This document shows, one piece after another, positions 1 to 11,950 of a stretch of DNA of 38,949 bases. Made by a program: the position numbers and the translations under genes. The notes under the pieces were generated by a model. That model worked only from the letters and a program-made list of their open reading frames with translations, made no database searches and was not told the origin of the DNA. Position 1 is the stretch's first letter. Each line of letters starts with the position of its first letter. Source of the DNA: Gaertneriomyces semiglobifer (lineage: Eukaryota > Chytridiomycota > Chytridiomycetes > Spizellomycetales > Spizellomycetaceae); NCBI GenBank assembly GCA_025558075.1, contig JAHLKF010000051.1, positions 1 to 38,949 of the forward strand, in the 5' to 3' direction.

Positions 1-224
1 TGGTCCATTGGCGCAGAGTAATTTGGAATAATTTACATTGTCGTTGTCGTATCAGTAATATCCTGATCCTATTCAACAACCGTACTATAGTACAAATGCG
101 TAACTTCTATCGTACAAGAAAAAAAAAAATCTATGGTAATGTTCAGATATTCGTGCGAAACTGTGTATACAAGGTAGCATCATGCAAAGATGGATGCGTG
201 AACCACCTGCTAAAATTCTCAAGG
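1..224. other. left edge, no gene seen
   Basis: AT-rich sequence downstream of the minus-strand gene that ends at 225; most simply its 3' UTR and terminator region. An A-rich run lies near 119-130. I see no coding signal or structured RNA here. Confidence 0.5.
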
Positions 225-1349
225 TTACGTTCTGTTAGTAATACGTTTCCAGAGGCTCTTGAGAGGAGTGGAGCCGTTGCGGTGGTTACCAAGGTTCGGC
301 GCAGAAACACTTTTGTGGAGTGTTTTTAACTTTCGGTGATTGATTTTCACAGTAGGCTGTTGCGTGGTGTGTGCGTACTGACTCGGCAGCGGCGGCACAG
401 AGGGCGCATCAGAGACAGGGCTGCCGAGAGAAGCTAGGACTTGCGCGTAGGACGGCGTCAGGCTCTGTTTCTGTGAAGTGATGATAATGGAATGTCTCGG
501 CATGTCAGGTGCCTTGGTTGTGACGGTATTGAAGTGCTGCGATCGTTGATGGAAGGACTCTGTCGGCGGCCGAAAGAATGTAGACAGTGACTTCTTTAAT
601 CGATGTATTAATGGGGTTTGCGTCGAATAAGAGTCTCCATGAGAAACGCTTTCCCGTGATGACATCCTTTTCAGCGGTCGAATGGGACGGCGTGGGGATG
701 TTGGAGACGAGGTCGACATAACGACTGTGATAACGGACTGACGACGAGACAGCGAGGCGGAGCCGGTGTTGGTATCTAAGGGTGCCTCATCCACTGCATC
801 ACTGCTTTGTACAGCCTCATCATCGGGCGACGGTTCTTTGTTGTCAGTCATTTCATCCTCCTCATCTATTCCGGCCGCCTTTGCCGGTGCGAAACCACTA
901 AAGAGAGATTCCAACGTTCGAATACTAGGCGCATAGACACGCTTCTCCTGCTCGGTACGAGCGGTCATCACGGTGTTACGTGAGCGAGTCGAGTTTATGG
1001 AGCGACGGTTGACATTGTTGGCCGCTGGGACATCGCCCGCTGAGTCGTACGAGGGTAATGCCTCTTGTACAAGCAGGCTCTTCAACTGTTCTTCTAGTGT
1101 CAAAGAGGAGCAGGTCGGAGAGCTCGAGGTGGGTTCCATTGCGCCGTAATGGGTAACTTTTAGTTGATCCAAGATGCGCCTCTCGACGTCTGATGTTGAT
1201 GAGCGTTGTGGGAAGGCTTGATCGAACAACCAGATTAGGTTTCGCCGGTCGATATCAGTGAAAAGGAGACCGTTTTCCAAAGCTATGGATATATCATATA
1301 AGAGGTTCTTTAACACGAGGCAGGGTATGGCGGTGCGACTGACGAGCTT
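225..1349 (-). CDS. uncharacterised Ser/Thr/Pro-rich protein (5' end unresolved)
   Basis: One open frame runs from an in-frame TGA at 1350-1352 to a stop at 225-227. The frame has no ATG before 1139, yet the stretch upstream of it (…LLYDISIALENGLLF…LIWLFDQAFPQ…) is hydrophobic and helical and looks coding. The true start is therefore probably in an upstream exon joined near 1338-1347; otherwise translation begins at 1139 and gives 304 residues. After that opening the protein is disordered: acidic patches in the middle (EEDEMTDNKEPSPDDE), basic and Ser-rich stretches, and a tail with KSVSAPNL, a typical phosphorylation-type linear motif. I do not recognise the family. The opening segment faintly recalls a helical adaptor domain such as RUN, but too little is present to say so. 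It is divergent from GCN1. Confidence 0.55.
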   Translation of the reverse strand, partial: KLVSRTAIPCLVLKNLLYDISIALENGLLFTDIDRRNLIWLFDQAFPQRSSTSDVERRILDQLKVTHYGAMEPTSSSPTCSSLTLEEQLKSLLVQEALPSYDSAGDVPAANNVNRRSINSTRSRNTVMTARTEQEKRVYAPSIRTLESLFSGFAPAKAAGIDEEDEMTDNKEPSPDDEAVQSSDAVDEAPLDTNTGSASLSRRQSVITVVMSTSSPTSPRRPIRPLKRMSSRESVSHGDSYSTQTPLIHRLKKSLSTFFRPPTESFHQRSQHFNTVTTKAPDMPRHSIIITSQKQSLTPSYAQVLASLGSPVSDAPSVPPLPSQYAHTTQQPTVKINHRKLKTLHKSVSAPNLGNHRNGSTPLKSLWKRITNRT

Positions 1350-1813
1350 TCAGCTGCAACAACCCAAACCGCCGAGTGTATCAGGATGTTCAGGGATAGC
1401 CGTGATCTCTTGCGATGTGCAAACCAGGACTGGGCAAAAAGGGCGGGCGGGCGAAGAGGGTATGGTGGCTATAAACTAATATGATAATTAACACTGGACT
1501 GGATCCGACCAAGTGAGGGATACGTCAAAAGCTGTAGACGTATCACCAGAATAGCCGAAAGGTGAGCTAATAGAGACCCAGAGTAAATACAGTGTAAGCC
1601 CGTGCAGATCGACGGGCAGCGCAGATCGACGTCGTTTAAGCCTTTGCCGAGTCCCCCCACTCTGTCTGCCTTTCCAAATGGAATCTGCTTGATTGAGTGT
1701 GAAGAAGCCTGCCTGCCTGCGTCTGCCTTGCCTTTTGACCGTTGAAGTGTGCGATAATTGCATCGAAGTGTGCACTTTGCAAATGTCCGGACATGACGGC
1801 GACGATGAGTGAG

Positions 1814-1855
1814 CAAGTGACTGCAGGAGTCAATGTATATGTAAGGAGTCACTTG
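1814..1855. repeat. 9-bp inverted repeat with AGTCA half-sites
   Basis: CAAGTGACT at 1814-1822 is the exact reverse complement of 1847-1855. Two GGAGTCA direct repeats (1826-1832, 1845-1851) lie inside. The arrangement gives three bZIP-type half-sites within 42 bp, about 450 bp upstream of the GCN1 start. Confidence 0.6.
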
Positions 1856-1913
1856 TCATATGCAAACACCGCCTCCAAGTCAATCGCCAGTCACACCAAT
1901 GCGAGCAGATTTT

Positions 1914-1949
1914 ATTCCGCATCGCGGCTGCGCGCGTCGAATGCGGAAT
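1914..1949. repeat. 9-bp perfect inverted repeat
   Basis: ATTCCGCAT at 1914-1922 and its exact reverse complement at 1941-1949, separated by an 18-nt GC-rich loop. It could be a DNA-binding dyad or a hairpin; nothing else identifies it. Confidence 0.6.
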
Positions 1950-2285
1950 GGTTGATTACAAAGACTTATTGATTGCTGGGATGTTGGATACAGCGGACCC
2001 ATGGGCACACAATAATGACATGGCATGACAATCGTGACAGTAGTTCCCTCATAAATGTGCTTATGCAAGCAGAGAAATGGACGGCACAGTCACATTCACG
2101 CACAGTCACAAAAGTGGACGAGGTGAATTCTTGTTGCGATATCTGCTAAACTTTCAATAATTATTGCCTGTACAGAGAGGCATTGGCGGATAGATGGATA
2201 GTCAAAGTTGCGCCTGTATTTATTACTGATTCTGGTCGCATGCTCTAGCGGCTCGCTCTCTCTCTGACTGGCACGCATCTTCTAA

Positions 2286-5200
2286 ATGAGCGCCCTTGTC
2301 AACTACGGCGACGTTCCGTGGGACGAATTCGTCTCGGCGACATGCGTCCCCGCGATCAATAGCTCGAGCAAAAGGCGTCGTTTGCCGGCCCTCATAACAC
2401 TTGGGAAGAAACTGAAACATGAGTCCAGTGGTGGGTTCCTTTCTTCAAAGCGTTCACTTGGTCACTGCTGACTCCTCTGTTGCGTTCGCCCGTCATAATC
2501 GTTCAGATCTACCCGATCCCTGCTTGGTTGCTATCATTTCAAATATCATAATTACCTTGTCCAAATACTCTGACAGCGAATCCCGAAAAAGTGCGGTTGA
2601 AGTGGCCAAAATATTATGTACTGAAGTGCACACGAAGGAAAAGGCCTCAAAGGGGTTTGCCAAACTATTAGAGCGCGAAACCGCTCCCCTCGTGAAAGTC
2701 AACGTGTAAGCTTCTGATACGCCTCTTAGTTCGCAATGCTTGTGCCTGCGTATCTCGACACTCATGGGCCACCTCTCTGCATAGCCCTCCGTCACTCCTG
2801 CACGCCTACTTGATGCTGACGACCACAATTCTATGCGTGTTATCAAAAGCTGGATCATCTTCGCCTACAACCCAGTCCCTTACTCGAACCCATGCTGCAC
2901 TTCTTGATGCGCTGGCAATATCTGATGGCAAGCGGCAGAGGCTGTTCTATTACCGCGCTAGACGCGCCTCCCTCCAGCTTTTGAAAGCGTCCATAAGTGA
3001 GGATTTATTACAAGCCGCAATCGATGGCGCAGAGAAGGGCATTGCCTGGTTGGGAGTTGTTCTAGATGCAACATACGCACATGGGAGATCGGACGGGATT
3101 GAGACGCGCAAGGTACCATTCCCGTCAAGTATATTCACCGTCTTCCAACTTATTCACTAATCTTGCCACGGCAGCCTTTGCTCATACAGTTTTATGTCAA
3201 ATCTGTGCTATCGTCGCGTACCCCTGTGCCGATCGATGCCATCGACTCCCTGCGGATATTCCTCAAGCACTTTATCACTGCCAGCGACTTTAGAACCGAA
3301 ATACTGCCGAATGCCACGCGCCTCTTACTTCGATCACCCGAGGTCGTTCTTCGAGTCTTGGATTATACATTTCGCCACTTTGTGTTCGATATGAGCCAGT
3401 TTTTCGCGGACTCTTTCGTCGCTTCACTCGCAGGACACCTGAAGAGTACCAACGAAGTTGTCAGGCGCGACGCTATAGGCCTGTTTGCGACGTTGTGCTC
3501 TAAAAGTGCGGAGGAGAAGCCACTCGTCAAAGTGGTGGACGAGCTTGTCAAAGCTATCCTGACGAAGGCACCTTCCGTGGATCAAAGGATTGGCTATTAT
3601 ACATGCCTGGGGAGGCTCAACCCCAGTGTAAATGGCGTCGCGCAGAAGGTTGCTGATAATGTGTCTGCCCTTGTAGCGAAGGAGTCGAACGAGTCCTGCG
3701 CTGCGTATTTAATGCAAAGTGTCGCATCCTTCGTAAAGACCGTGCTGCTCCAGCTACCCCAGAGTATTAATGCTGAAACCTTGACCCAGAGTATCGCTTC
3801 TGGTCTTGCTGACGGGAAAGGCGCCAATAGGCGTACATGGATCACCCTTCTATGTTTGGCAATCGACAGCAAGGCCTTCAACTTGATGAAGCCGGAGAAG
3901 CAAAAGAAGTTGATCAACGGTGTCACTGACCTTGTCGAAAAGACGGACAAAGCCGGCGTGGCAGTGTTAGATCCCAAGAAAGATATGGAAGTCATGGAAG
4001 GGGTCTCAGGCCTTTGGTGGCTAATGGAAATGGATCTTTCTCAAAGCGTTGAGAAACTTTTACCAGTTGTTACCACCGCAAAATCGTTCTTGCTCGTGGA
4101 TAAATACTTCACCAAAATTACTACGAAAGAAGATCAAATCCGCTACTATGAGACTTTGAGCACAATTGTCAAGTGCGATGCCCGGTTTCAGTTGGTTGAA
4201 CAAACCGACCTACCGCTGCTGGCAAGCGCCTTAGTCTGGACTTTGGTCGGAACGGATATTCCGGACGTAAGGCGCCATGCTTGTGGACATCTCTTGGAAA
4301 ACACCGAAAGATCCACTGTAGAACGCTTGGCGCGCTTGGTAGCCTTGGGATTGTCCAAAATGCTGGTTGAACACCAGCAGATATCCCCTGAAATGAAAAT
4401 TTCTAGAAGTTCAGAAAAGCTTGGGTGGAAGGTTTTTGGAGCATTATGGAGCGCCATTCCTGACAACACCGACGAATGGGTGGAAAACCTGCTCATGGAT
4501 CTGTCGATTGTGGCGTGCCACCCCACCGTCACCTCCATTGCAGGAGAAGATGCGTGGATTCGTCTCTGCTTCAAGGCACGAAAAGACCCCAAGCATGTGG
4601 TAGGAAGCTTGGGACCTGACTACGTTCGCAAATGGTTGAGCGCGAACTCTGACAGCGAACCGAACTGTTATGGCAGTTTGGCCGAAACAACTGCTGCTTC
4701 CATGAGGAAGGCAACGCTCAATGCCATCACGCTTTTTACAAAAGTTGAAACGTCAGCGATGATGCGCGTGGTGGTGCCGTGGGCAGCGGGAGAGGTAGAC
4801 AACACGCTGGTTAGGAATGTGAGCGCAATGGATGTCGAAGTGTGGAAGATGCCCGAAGGGCAACTCTATTTCGACCCTACGCAGAAAAAAAAGAACGACG
4901 AAAGGCAAGCCAGAAGTGCCGAGGAAAAATGGGAGCGTGAGCTGAGGAAGGAGCTCGAAAAGAAGGGTAAGACTGGAGCAAAGACTGGAGCTAAAGACAA
5001 GGTGTTGAGCAAGGCGGAGAAAGAAGCACAACAGGAGCAGCTCAAGAAAGAGCAGGCCATTCGTGCTGGAGTCCACGCTGTCAGACTACGCGTTTTGAAT
5101 GGGCTGGACGTGTTGGACGCCACCCTATCGGGTCTTCGAGCGGCTTTTGGCGGCGAAGCCGTTTTACAGCTGTGGTTGGAGCCCATGATCAAGTGTATCC

Positions 5201-8200
5201 TCGAAGGAGTTATCCTTAGGGAACACAGCAAAGGAGGAGCTATGCTTGTCGGTGATCTGGCAGTTGACGTGTTTAAGCGAATGGGTGCTGTCGCTGGTTC
5301 TCTGGGCGAAATGCAACCGATGATGGACCTCGTATCGACTGCGGTTCTTAAAGCATCTGGGGTCGAGACAGAGTTCGATGTAGGGGCGTTCTTGAGTGAT
5401 GTATTGAGCGAGTTACAGGAGGACCTTTCTGAGCATGCAGACGGATTTTCCCCGCTTACCTTCACCTACATCTTTCCCTTGTTGCGCATGATCATCTTGC
5501 GTGAAGGCAAACTTTGCAGCATGAAGGAAAAGGTAACCACGGAGCTCGGCATACACGCCGCGGACGTGCTTTTGAAGTGTTGCGGTGTAGCTAAAGAACG
5601 CGGAACACCTGTCCGCGGTATGGTAAGATGTCTCAGAGAACTCGTGCAAAGGTTTCCCAGGGTGCGTGGGGCTGGACGAGAAGGCATTCTCGTGCTTTGC
5701 GTAGGGGTTACTGAGCGTGGTATTGACGATGAGGCTGATATTGACCCTGCCACAGCCAGAGAGGACGAGGAAGAGTACGAAGCTGTCGTTCGTGAACTTT
5801 TGGATGGTATGAGGAGCAACGAAGAGTTTGTCCGTGAAACGTGCTTAGTCGCGCTGTCACACTTGACTGTTCCCGCGACTCTTAAAGATTTGTTTGACAT
5901 CCGCATCTGGATCGCTCGTTTTGATGACAAAGATGTTGTAAAGGATGCTGCCGAGGAATTGTGGCAAGAATCTAACGGGGAGGACGTTTTACGAAAGGAA
6001 TATGTGGATCGTGTGATGGTGGATGTAACCGCCCAAAGTGCAGCTCTGCGATACAGCGCTGGTCGCGCCTTGGCCGGATGCTTGGCTTCATATCGTGACA
6101 CGGTCGACGCGGTTTTGGCCGCGCTGTATGCACAGTACCATGCTAAAGCAGCTATTCCTGAGCCTGAGTATGATGCTTACGGGATGGTCATTCCTGAAAG
6201 TTTGAACAAGCCTGATGAGTGGGAAGCTCGGGCGGGAATTGCTATGGCACTGGAGAGTTGCGTGGACGCAATGGAAAGCCTTGACGTTCTACGAGGTCTG
6301 TTTAGCTTCCTTATTGAGGGCGAGGCATTAGGCGACCGCGACGAACGTGTTCAAAGAGTGATGCTGGATGCTGGTTTCGCTGCTGTCAATTCACATGGGA
6401 AGCGGTTTGTGAGGGAATTGATTGATATCCTGAACAGATATCTCAGCGAAGAAGCTAAGCCTAGCGAGACACATGATCGCATTCGTGAGGCATGCGTAAT
6501 CTTGCTCGGTACACTCGCAAAGCACCTCGAACCTACTGACGCGATGATTCCGGAGGTCGTTGCCAAGCTAGTCGACACATTGAACACGCCAAGTGAAACT
6601 GTGCAAATCGCGGTCAGCGAATGTCTTCCCGGCGTGATTAAAGTGAACCGATCTGGAGCGCGCAGACTCGTCGAGAAGTTACTGCATCAGCTTTACACGG
6701 CCGAGAAATACGGTGAACGACGCGGCGCAGCATACGGTCTTGCTGGCGTGGTGAAGGGATGTGGCTTTGGCTCTCTGAGAGAGTATGGGATCATGTCTAG
6801 CCTGAAAGAAGCTGTGGGCGATAAGAAGCATGTGAAGAAAAGGGAAGGTGCACTATTCGCCTTTGAGACCCTAAGCAGCGTCATGGGCAGGCTGTTTGAG
6901 CCGTACGTTATTCAGATATTGCCACTCCTGTTAGCCTGCTACGCGGACTCTAACCGAGAGGTCCGTGAAGCGACACAAGATGCTTGTAAAGTGATTATGA
7001 GTAAAATTAGCGGTCACTGTGTCAAGCTGGTATTGCCAAGCTTACTAAATGGGCTTGAGGACAAGAATTGGAGAACCAAAACGGGCAGTATTGATGTACT
7101 TAGCAGTTTTGCTTATTTGGCTCCGAAGCAGCTGAGTATGAGTCTACCGATTGTAGTCCCCAGACTCGTGGATGTTCTGGCGGACACTCATCAAAAGGTC
7201 CAGGAGAGCGCAAGACATGCGCTAGACACGTTTGGTGGAGTCATCCAAAATCCGGAAATCCAAGCGCTTGTACCCACCCTCATCAGTGCTTTGGTTGATC
7301 CGAATGGGAAGACTGGTGTGGCGTTGAGCGCCCTGCTTGCCACCAGTTTCGTTCATTATATTGATGCTCCCAGTTTGGCGCTTTTGGTACCGATTCTTCA
7401 ACGAGGCTTCAAAGAACGTGGTACTGACATCAAGAAGAAGGCTGCGCAGATTATGGGTAACATGGCAAGTTTGACAGATGAGAAGGACTTGATTCCGTAC
7501 TTGGAAGTGTTGATGCCGGGTCTGAAGGAAGTTTTGGCTGACCCGGTCCCTGAGGCAAGAGCTACAGCCGCGAAGGCGTTCGGCAATATGGTTGCCAGAC
7601 TGGGTGAAGGCAAGTTCCCAGGTCTTGTGGATGAGATGCTGGAAACATTGCAGACGGATAGCGTCGGCATTGATAGAAGCGGGGCCGCCCAAGGTCTCAG
7701 TGAGATCATTGCCGGATTGGGCTTGAAGAAGCTCGAGTCGCTTCTCCCAGATGTTGTAGCCAAGGCGTCCAGTCCCAGAGGTTACATACGAGAAGGATAT
7801 ATGACCCTGCTCGTGTACCTACCTGCTACTCATGGAGACAAATTTACTCCATACCTGGGCGCCATTATTCCGTGTGTGTTGCGCGGTCTTGCTGATGAAA
7901 TTGAGCCCGTGCGTGATGCCAGTATGAAAACTGGACAGATGATTGTCCGTAACTATGCGACAACGGCAATTGACTTGCTATTGCCCGAACTCGAGAGAGG
8001 CTTGTTCGATGTAAACTGGCGCATTAGGCAGAGCAGTGTGCAATTGATGGGTGACCTACTATACAGAATTGCCGGTGTAAATGCAAAGATCGACCTAGAC
8101 GCTGTGGGCGAAGAAGAAGGTCTTGGTACCGAACACGGAAGACAGAAGCTTGTTGACGCTTTAGGCAAGGAGAGATACCACAAAGTCCTTGCAAGTTTGT

Positions 8201-10636
8201 ATGTTGCTCGGGCGGACTCAACAGCAATTGTGAGACAGGCATCCTTGCACGTGTGGAAGGCCATTGTCAGCAACACACCGAGAACATTGAAGGAAATATT
8301 GCCAATGATCATGGATATTCTGGTCGCTAGTCTGTCGAGCTCGAGTGTTGAGAAAAGCGGCGCAGCTGCTAGATGTCTTGGAGACTTGGTCAGGAAGCTA
8401 GGCGATAGCATTCTGCATTCGATTCTACCTATCTTGAAGAAGGGCTTGACCAGCGACCAGACGCAAATACGTCAGGGTGTGTGCGTTGCGATGACAGAGA
8501 TCATGACCGCTGGCAGCAAGACTCAAGTAGAAGACTTCGTCGTGGATTCAATCGAGTTGGTCAGGGATGCCCTTGTTGACGAAGCGTCGGAAGTCCGCGA
8601 AGCTGCTGCACAGACGTATGATATTCTCCATGAACATTTGGGGCGTCGTGCGATTGATGAAGTACTCCCCAGTTTACTGAATATGCTCAAGTCTGGTGAG
8701 CAAGTGGGAAACAGCTTGTATGCTCTGGAAGCATTGAAGGAGATTATGGCTGTCAGAAGTAACGTGGTGTTCCCCGTCTTGATTCCAACATTAACGACTA
8801 GGCCTATCACCGCGTTCAATGCCCGTGCCTTGACTAGCCTGATCAGCGTTGCCGGTGGGGCCCTGAGCACACGTGTCAGATCTGTTCTGCCCACGCTGAT
8901 GAGCGCCGTTGACGAAGGGGACGAAGCTGCCGATGACCTGCAAGAAACGCTGCAAGTATTGCTGGCTAATGTCGATGATGACGACGGTGTTCGCGAAGTG
9001 CTTGAAATTCTCAGCGCGGCGGTCCGGACTTCCAAATGCAGTTCCAGAATCATTGGATGCGACTGCTTTCGCCTGTTTTGCGAAAACAACAAGATGGAGG
9101 TTGACATGGATGAGCTGGAAGATTGGGTGGGAATGCTCATTGAACTGCTACATGGTGAACAAGAACTCGTTAAAAGCGCTTGGGCTGCACTCGATGCCCT
9201 TGTTAAGAGAGTTAAGAAGGAAGAGATGGAAATGCTTGTCAACAGCACCCGAAGAGCTGTTAGCGAACTTGAGAATACTCTAGAAAGCGATGAAGCAATC
9301 GCTGGATTTTGTTTACCCAAGGGCATATCGCCAGTTCTCCCCATATTTTTGCAAGGCCTTATGTACGGCAGCAGCGACAACCGTGAACAGGCTGCGCTTG
9401 GTTTGGGTGACTTAGTGCGGCGGACTTCCGCCGAGGCGATTCGGCCATTTGTGACGCAGATTACTGGACCCTTGATCAGGGTGATAGGAGACCGCGTCAC
9501 ATCAGGCGTGAAGAGCGCCATCTTGATGACTTTGAACGACCTTCTGGAGAAGGTCCCGACAATGCTCAAACCCTTCCTCCCACAACTGCAGCGGACGTTC
9601 GTGAAGACTTTATCAGATCCAACCAGCAGGCAGGTTCGTGACCGGGCGGCACGATGCTTGTCTGCCCTCATCCAACTGCAACCCCGCCTTGATCCTCTTG
9701 TGTTGGAGTTGGTGCAAGGAGTTCGTAATGCTGAAGAAACCGGCGTGCGTGAAGCCATGTGGGAAGCAGTGTATGGCGTTATCCATGGTCTTGGTAGTGG
9801 CCGGGATATTGGCGATGCCAGCAGAAAAGGACTCCAGGCATTGCTTTCAGATACATTCTCAGGTAGCAAAGACTCAGACGCTGATGATGGAGTACGACTC
9901 GGTGCAGCGAAGGTTTTCGCTGCCTTTTGTAAGCACATCGGCGTAGAGAGCAAAAGTATGATTGGAGAACATATCGCCGAACCGCTATGTGATCCCCAAA
10001 CGCCTTGGACTCGATCGCACGCGGCTTTGCTGTCGTTAACGTGGACTCTGACAGAAGCACCGTCAGCCATTTCCGCTGCTGGCAAGACTGAGGAAGTAGT
10101 CACCGGCATCGCAAGAAGTTTAGCGGATGAAAAGGTGAGTGTAGTCGAATGCTGCCCAAGGACCTAATTTAGGGACGGATGCTCACATCTTATAGCCTCA
10201 GGTCAACGAAGCCGCCATTGAGGCGTCTGGACGCATCCTTGCGATCAGCGATTACGTTGACGCGGGCGCAGCCAAGCAGATAGTGCCTGCTTTAGTAGGC
10301 ATAATTGCCCCCACAAGCCAGATTACCAATGACACAAGAAGAACAGCTGTCGAGACATTACGAACAATCGGCAACACGAGGCACGATGCATTATCGGAGC
10401 ACATAGATTCCATAATCACCGTCCTGATGCAACACGTAAAAGGACGCACACCCGTGAGAGCGGTCGCAGAGAGAGCAATGGTGGCAGTGCTTCAGATTGG
10501 GAAGGACGAGGAGGTATTGCAGGCGTACCTGTCAACGTTGGATGCTGCGAATGCCAAGGCTATTAGCGAGTATGTGCGCAAAACTCTCACTAAATTAGTA
10601 GAACAGGATAACGACGAAGTGGTGGTTGTATACTAG
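2286..10636 (+). CDS. GCN1: GCN1, eIF2-alpha kinase activator / ribosome-collision sensor
   Basis: Model: join(2286..2430, 2507..2705, 2785..3112, 3175..10134, 10196..10636), 8073 nt, 2690 residues; yeast and human Gcn1 are about 2670. All four introns (62-79 nt) keep phase. Gcn1 is a cytosolic rod of HEAT repeats that binds stalled or collided ribosomes with Gcn20 and passes the uncharged-tRNA signal to the kinase Gcn2, so that eIF2-alpha is phosphorylated. The sequence shows repeated helical pairs throughout, a charged Lys/Glu linker around residues 790-870, and the eEF3-like segment (KNWRTKTGSIDVLSSFAYLA, near residue 1520) that marks the family. The Gcn2-binding region should lie near residues 2070-2440 by comparison with yeast; I could not place the key arginine. 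The start follows from the fit of exon 1. The gene converges on apicortin with 41 bp between stop codons. Confidence 0.96.
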
Positions 10637-10677
10637 TGTTGGGTAGGATATGTAGAATGTTATTTCGTAAAGAATTG

Positions 10678-11409
10678 TTACTCGCGGAAGGCCACTGGCA
10701 CCCTTTCTTCACTGAAATGAGCACGGTCGTGATGAGTGATTGCCATATACTTTTCGCCGTTCTGCAGTGAAAGTTTATGAGTATTGTGTGTGCGAAAATT
10801 TCGCTCGGGGTCACACATACCTGGAAATCGTCAATGTCCTTAACCTCTCGCATATTCTTGTCGATGACAATTTTGGGAATACCCGCGGGGATCAACGTTG
10901 CGACATGATCTTTCATTTTTTCCATTGACGGGAAGGACTTGTTTAATACAAGATCCTCGCCGTTGGAATGTTTTTCAGCGTATTCAAATATTTTAATCTT
11001 CTTAGCAGTGGCCCCAACGGATTCACGAGATTTGGACCGCGACAGGTTTGTTTCGCTACCTCGGTGGGGGTGCAGATCTTGGTCGCTACCGTAAGGGTTG
11101 TGGCTGCGAGTGGCCGAAGTTGTGTTACCATCATAATCGACAAGGTCCATGCGGCCTGTGTATATGCGAGCTTAGTTGAACGGAGTGCACATAAGTATGC
11201 TCTTTCCATGTAAAGCATTACCAGCCATGCCACGACCACGACCCTCTTCATCGAAGCGTTGCTTGTGCGTACCAGTGAAGCCACGAGGATCTATGGTGAA
11301 ACTGGTCAAAAAGTGCTTTACTATGGCGCTTTCGCAAGCTTGCCACTACCGTACCGGTCAAGCGGGCAGTCACGTCTGCGGCACGAGAGGACAAGTTTTC
11401 ACGGCTCAT
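10678..11409 (-). CDS. apicortin (partial p25-alpha + doublecortin domain)
   Basis: Model: complement(join(10678..10761, 10821..11155, 11222..11290, 11355..11409)), 180 residues, introns 59-66 nt, phases consistent. Residues 15-48 carry the C-terminal p25-alpha (TPPP) signature, FTGTHKQRFDEEGRGRGMAG followed by RMDLVD, including the Rossmann-like GxGxGxxGR at 35-43. After a Ser-rich linker, residues 93-165 form a doublecortin (DCX) domain (KKIKIFEYAEKHSNGEDLVL … FPSMEKMKDHVATLI … DIDDFQNGEKYMAI). This pairing defines apicortin, a microtubule-binding protein of apicomplexan conoids also reported from Trichoplax and flagellated fungi. The N-terminal EF-hand-like half of full p25-alpha is absent, as is usual for apicortins. 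By family it should bind or stabilise microtubules, perhaps in the flagellar apparatus; that role is inference. Confidence 0.9.
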
Positions 11410-11950
11410 TGTTGCTCGAACAGGTAAGTTAACAGAAAGGGTACAAGATAGATGCAGTGACTGAAAAAATGGAGAAATGTAGCTTTGGTTTGGAGGCAAG
11501 TGGCAGACAGGCGGTGCCCTTTATCTCTTGCATGCATCATCACTGCCTTACGTTTCTGGATTTCAGTGCGCTTGACGATGACGACACTTGAAGTATGAAT
11601 ATGGATCGTCATTGTTCCCAAGCACCAAAATATCTGAGTTATTTGTCTTTGACCACGAGATCAGGATCAACGAACTACGACGGGCCAGCCTTTAATTCAA
11701 GACTGGGGGAAAGCCCGCTGCGATGGGTGTCGGAGTCAAGGCGCGTTCAATTATGTAATACATACACTCATTACGTAACAAGCATGACTGTGCCATTCTC
11801 ACTCGGATCACATGACCTGCATTTTCCTGAGCGCTGCAAAGGTTGTTAAAATTGGTCGGTTTGCAGAAGACTTTTCTTCCACCGATCGCTTTTGAGCACA
11901 TCTACCCAGGTTCCACGCACTTCCGTAGGAGGGTAAAACATCCGTCAAAA
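11410..11950. promoter_or_regulatory. divergent promoter region, apicortin / RPL30
   Basis: 541 bp separating the apicortin and RPL30 starts. A perfect palindrome TTACGTAA lies at 11771-11778 (bZIP, CRE/Yap-like). The 60 bp before the RPL30 ATG are A-rich. The short frames here have no family features. Confidence 0.4.

Larger units (their letters stand above)
1350..2285. promoter_or_regulatory. divergent intergenic region upstream of GCN1
   Basis: About 0.9 kb between the Ser-rich gene and GCN1; it probably also hides the missing first exon of the minus-strand gene. Visible structure: a perfect 9-bp inverted repeat (1814-1822 / 1847-1855, CAAGTGACT and its complement) enclosing two direct GGAGTCA copies (1826-1832 and 1845-1851), and a second perfect 9-bp inverted repeat, ATTCCGCAT (1914-1922 / 1941-1949), with an 18-nt loop. 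The TGACT/AGTCA units are half-sites of the bZIP (Gcn4/AP-1) type; no full palindromic site was seen. The short reading frames here lack family features. Confidence 0.45.

Noticed and set aside
1469..1852. Minus-strand frames of 95-127 residues upstream of GCN1
   Set aside because: Overlapping frames disagree and none resembles a known protein; one may contain the missing first exon of the 225-1349 gene, but I could not identify it.
8523..10109. A 528-residue minus-strand frame opposite GCN1
   Set aside because: It is Ser/Arg-rich, has no domain, and is the antisense shadow of the GCN1 exon.
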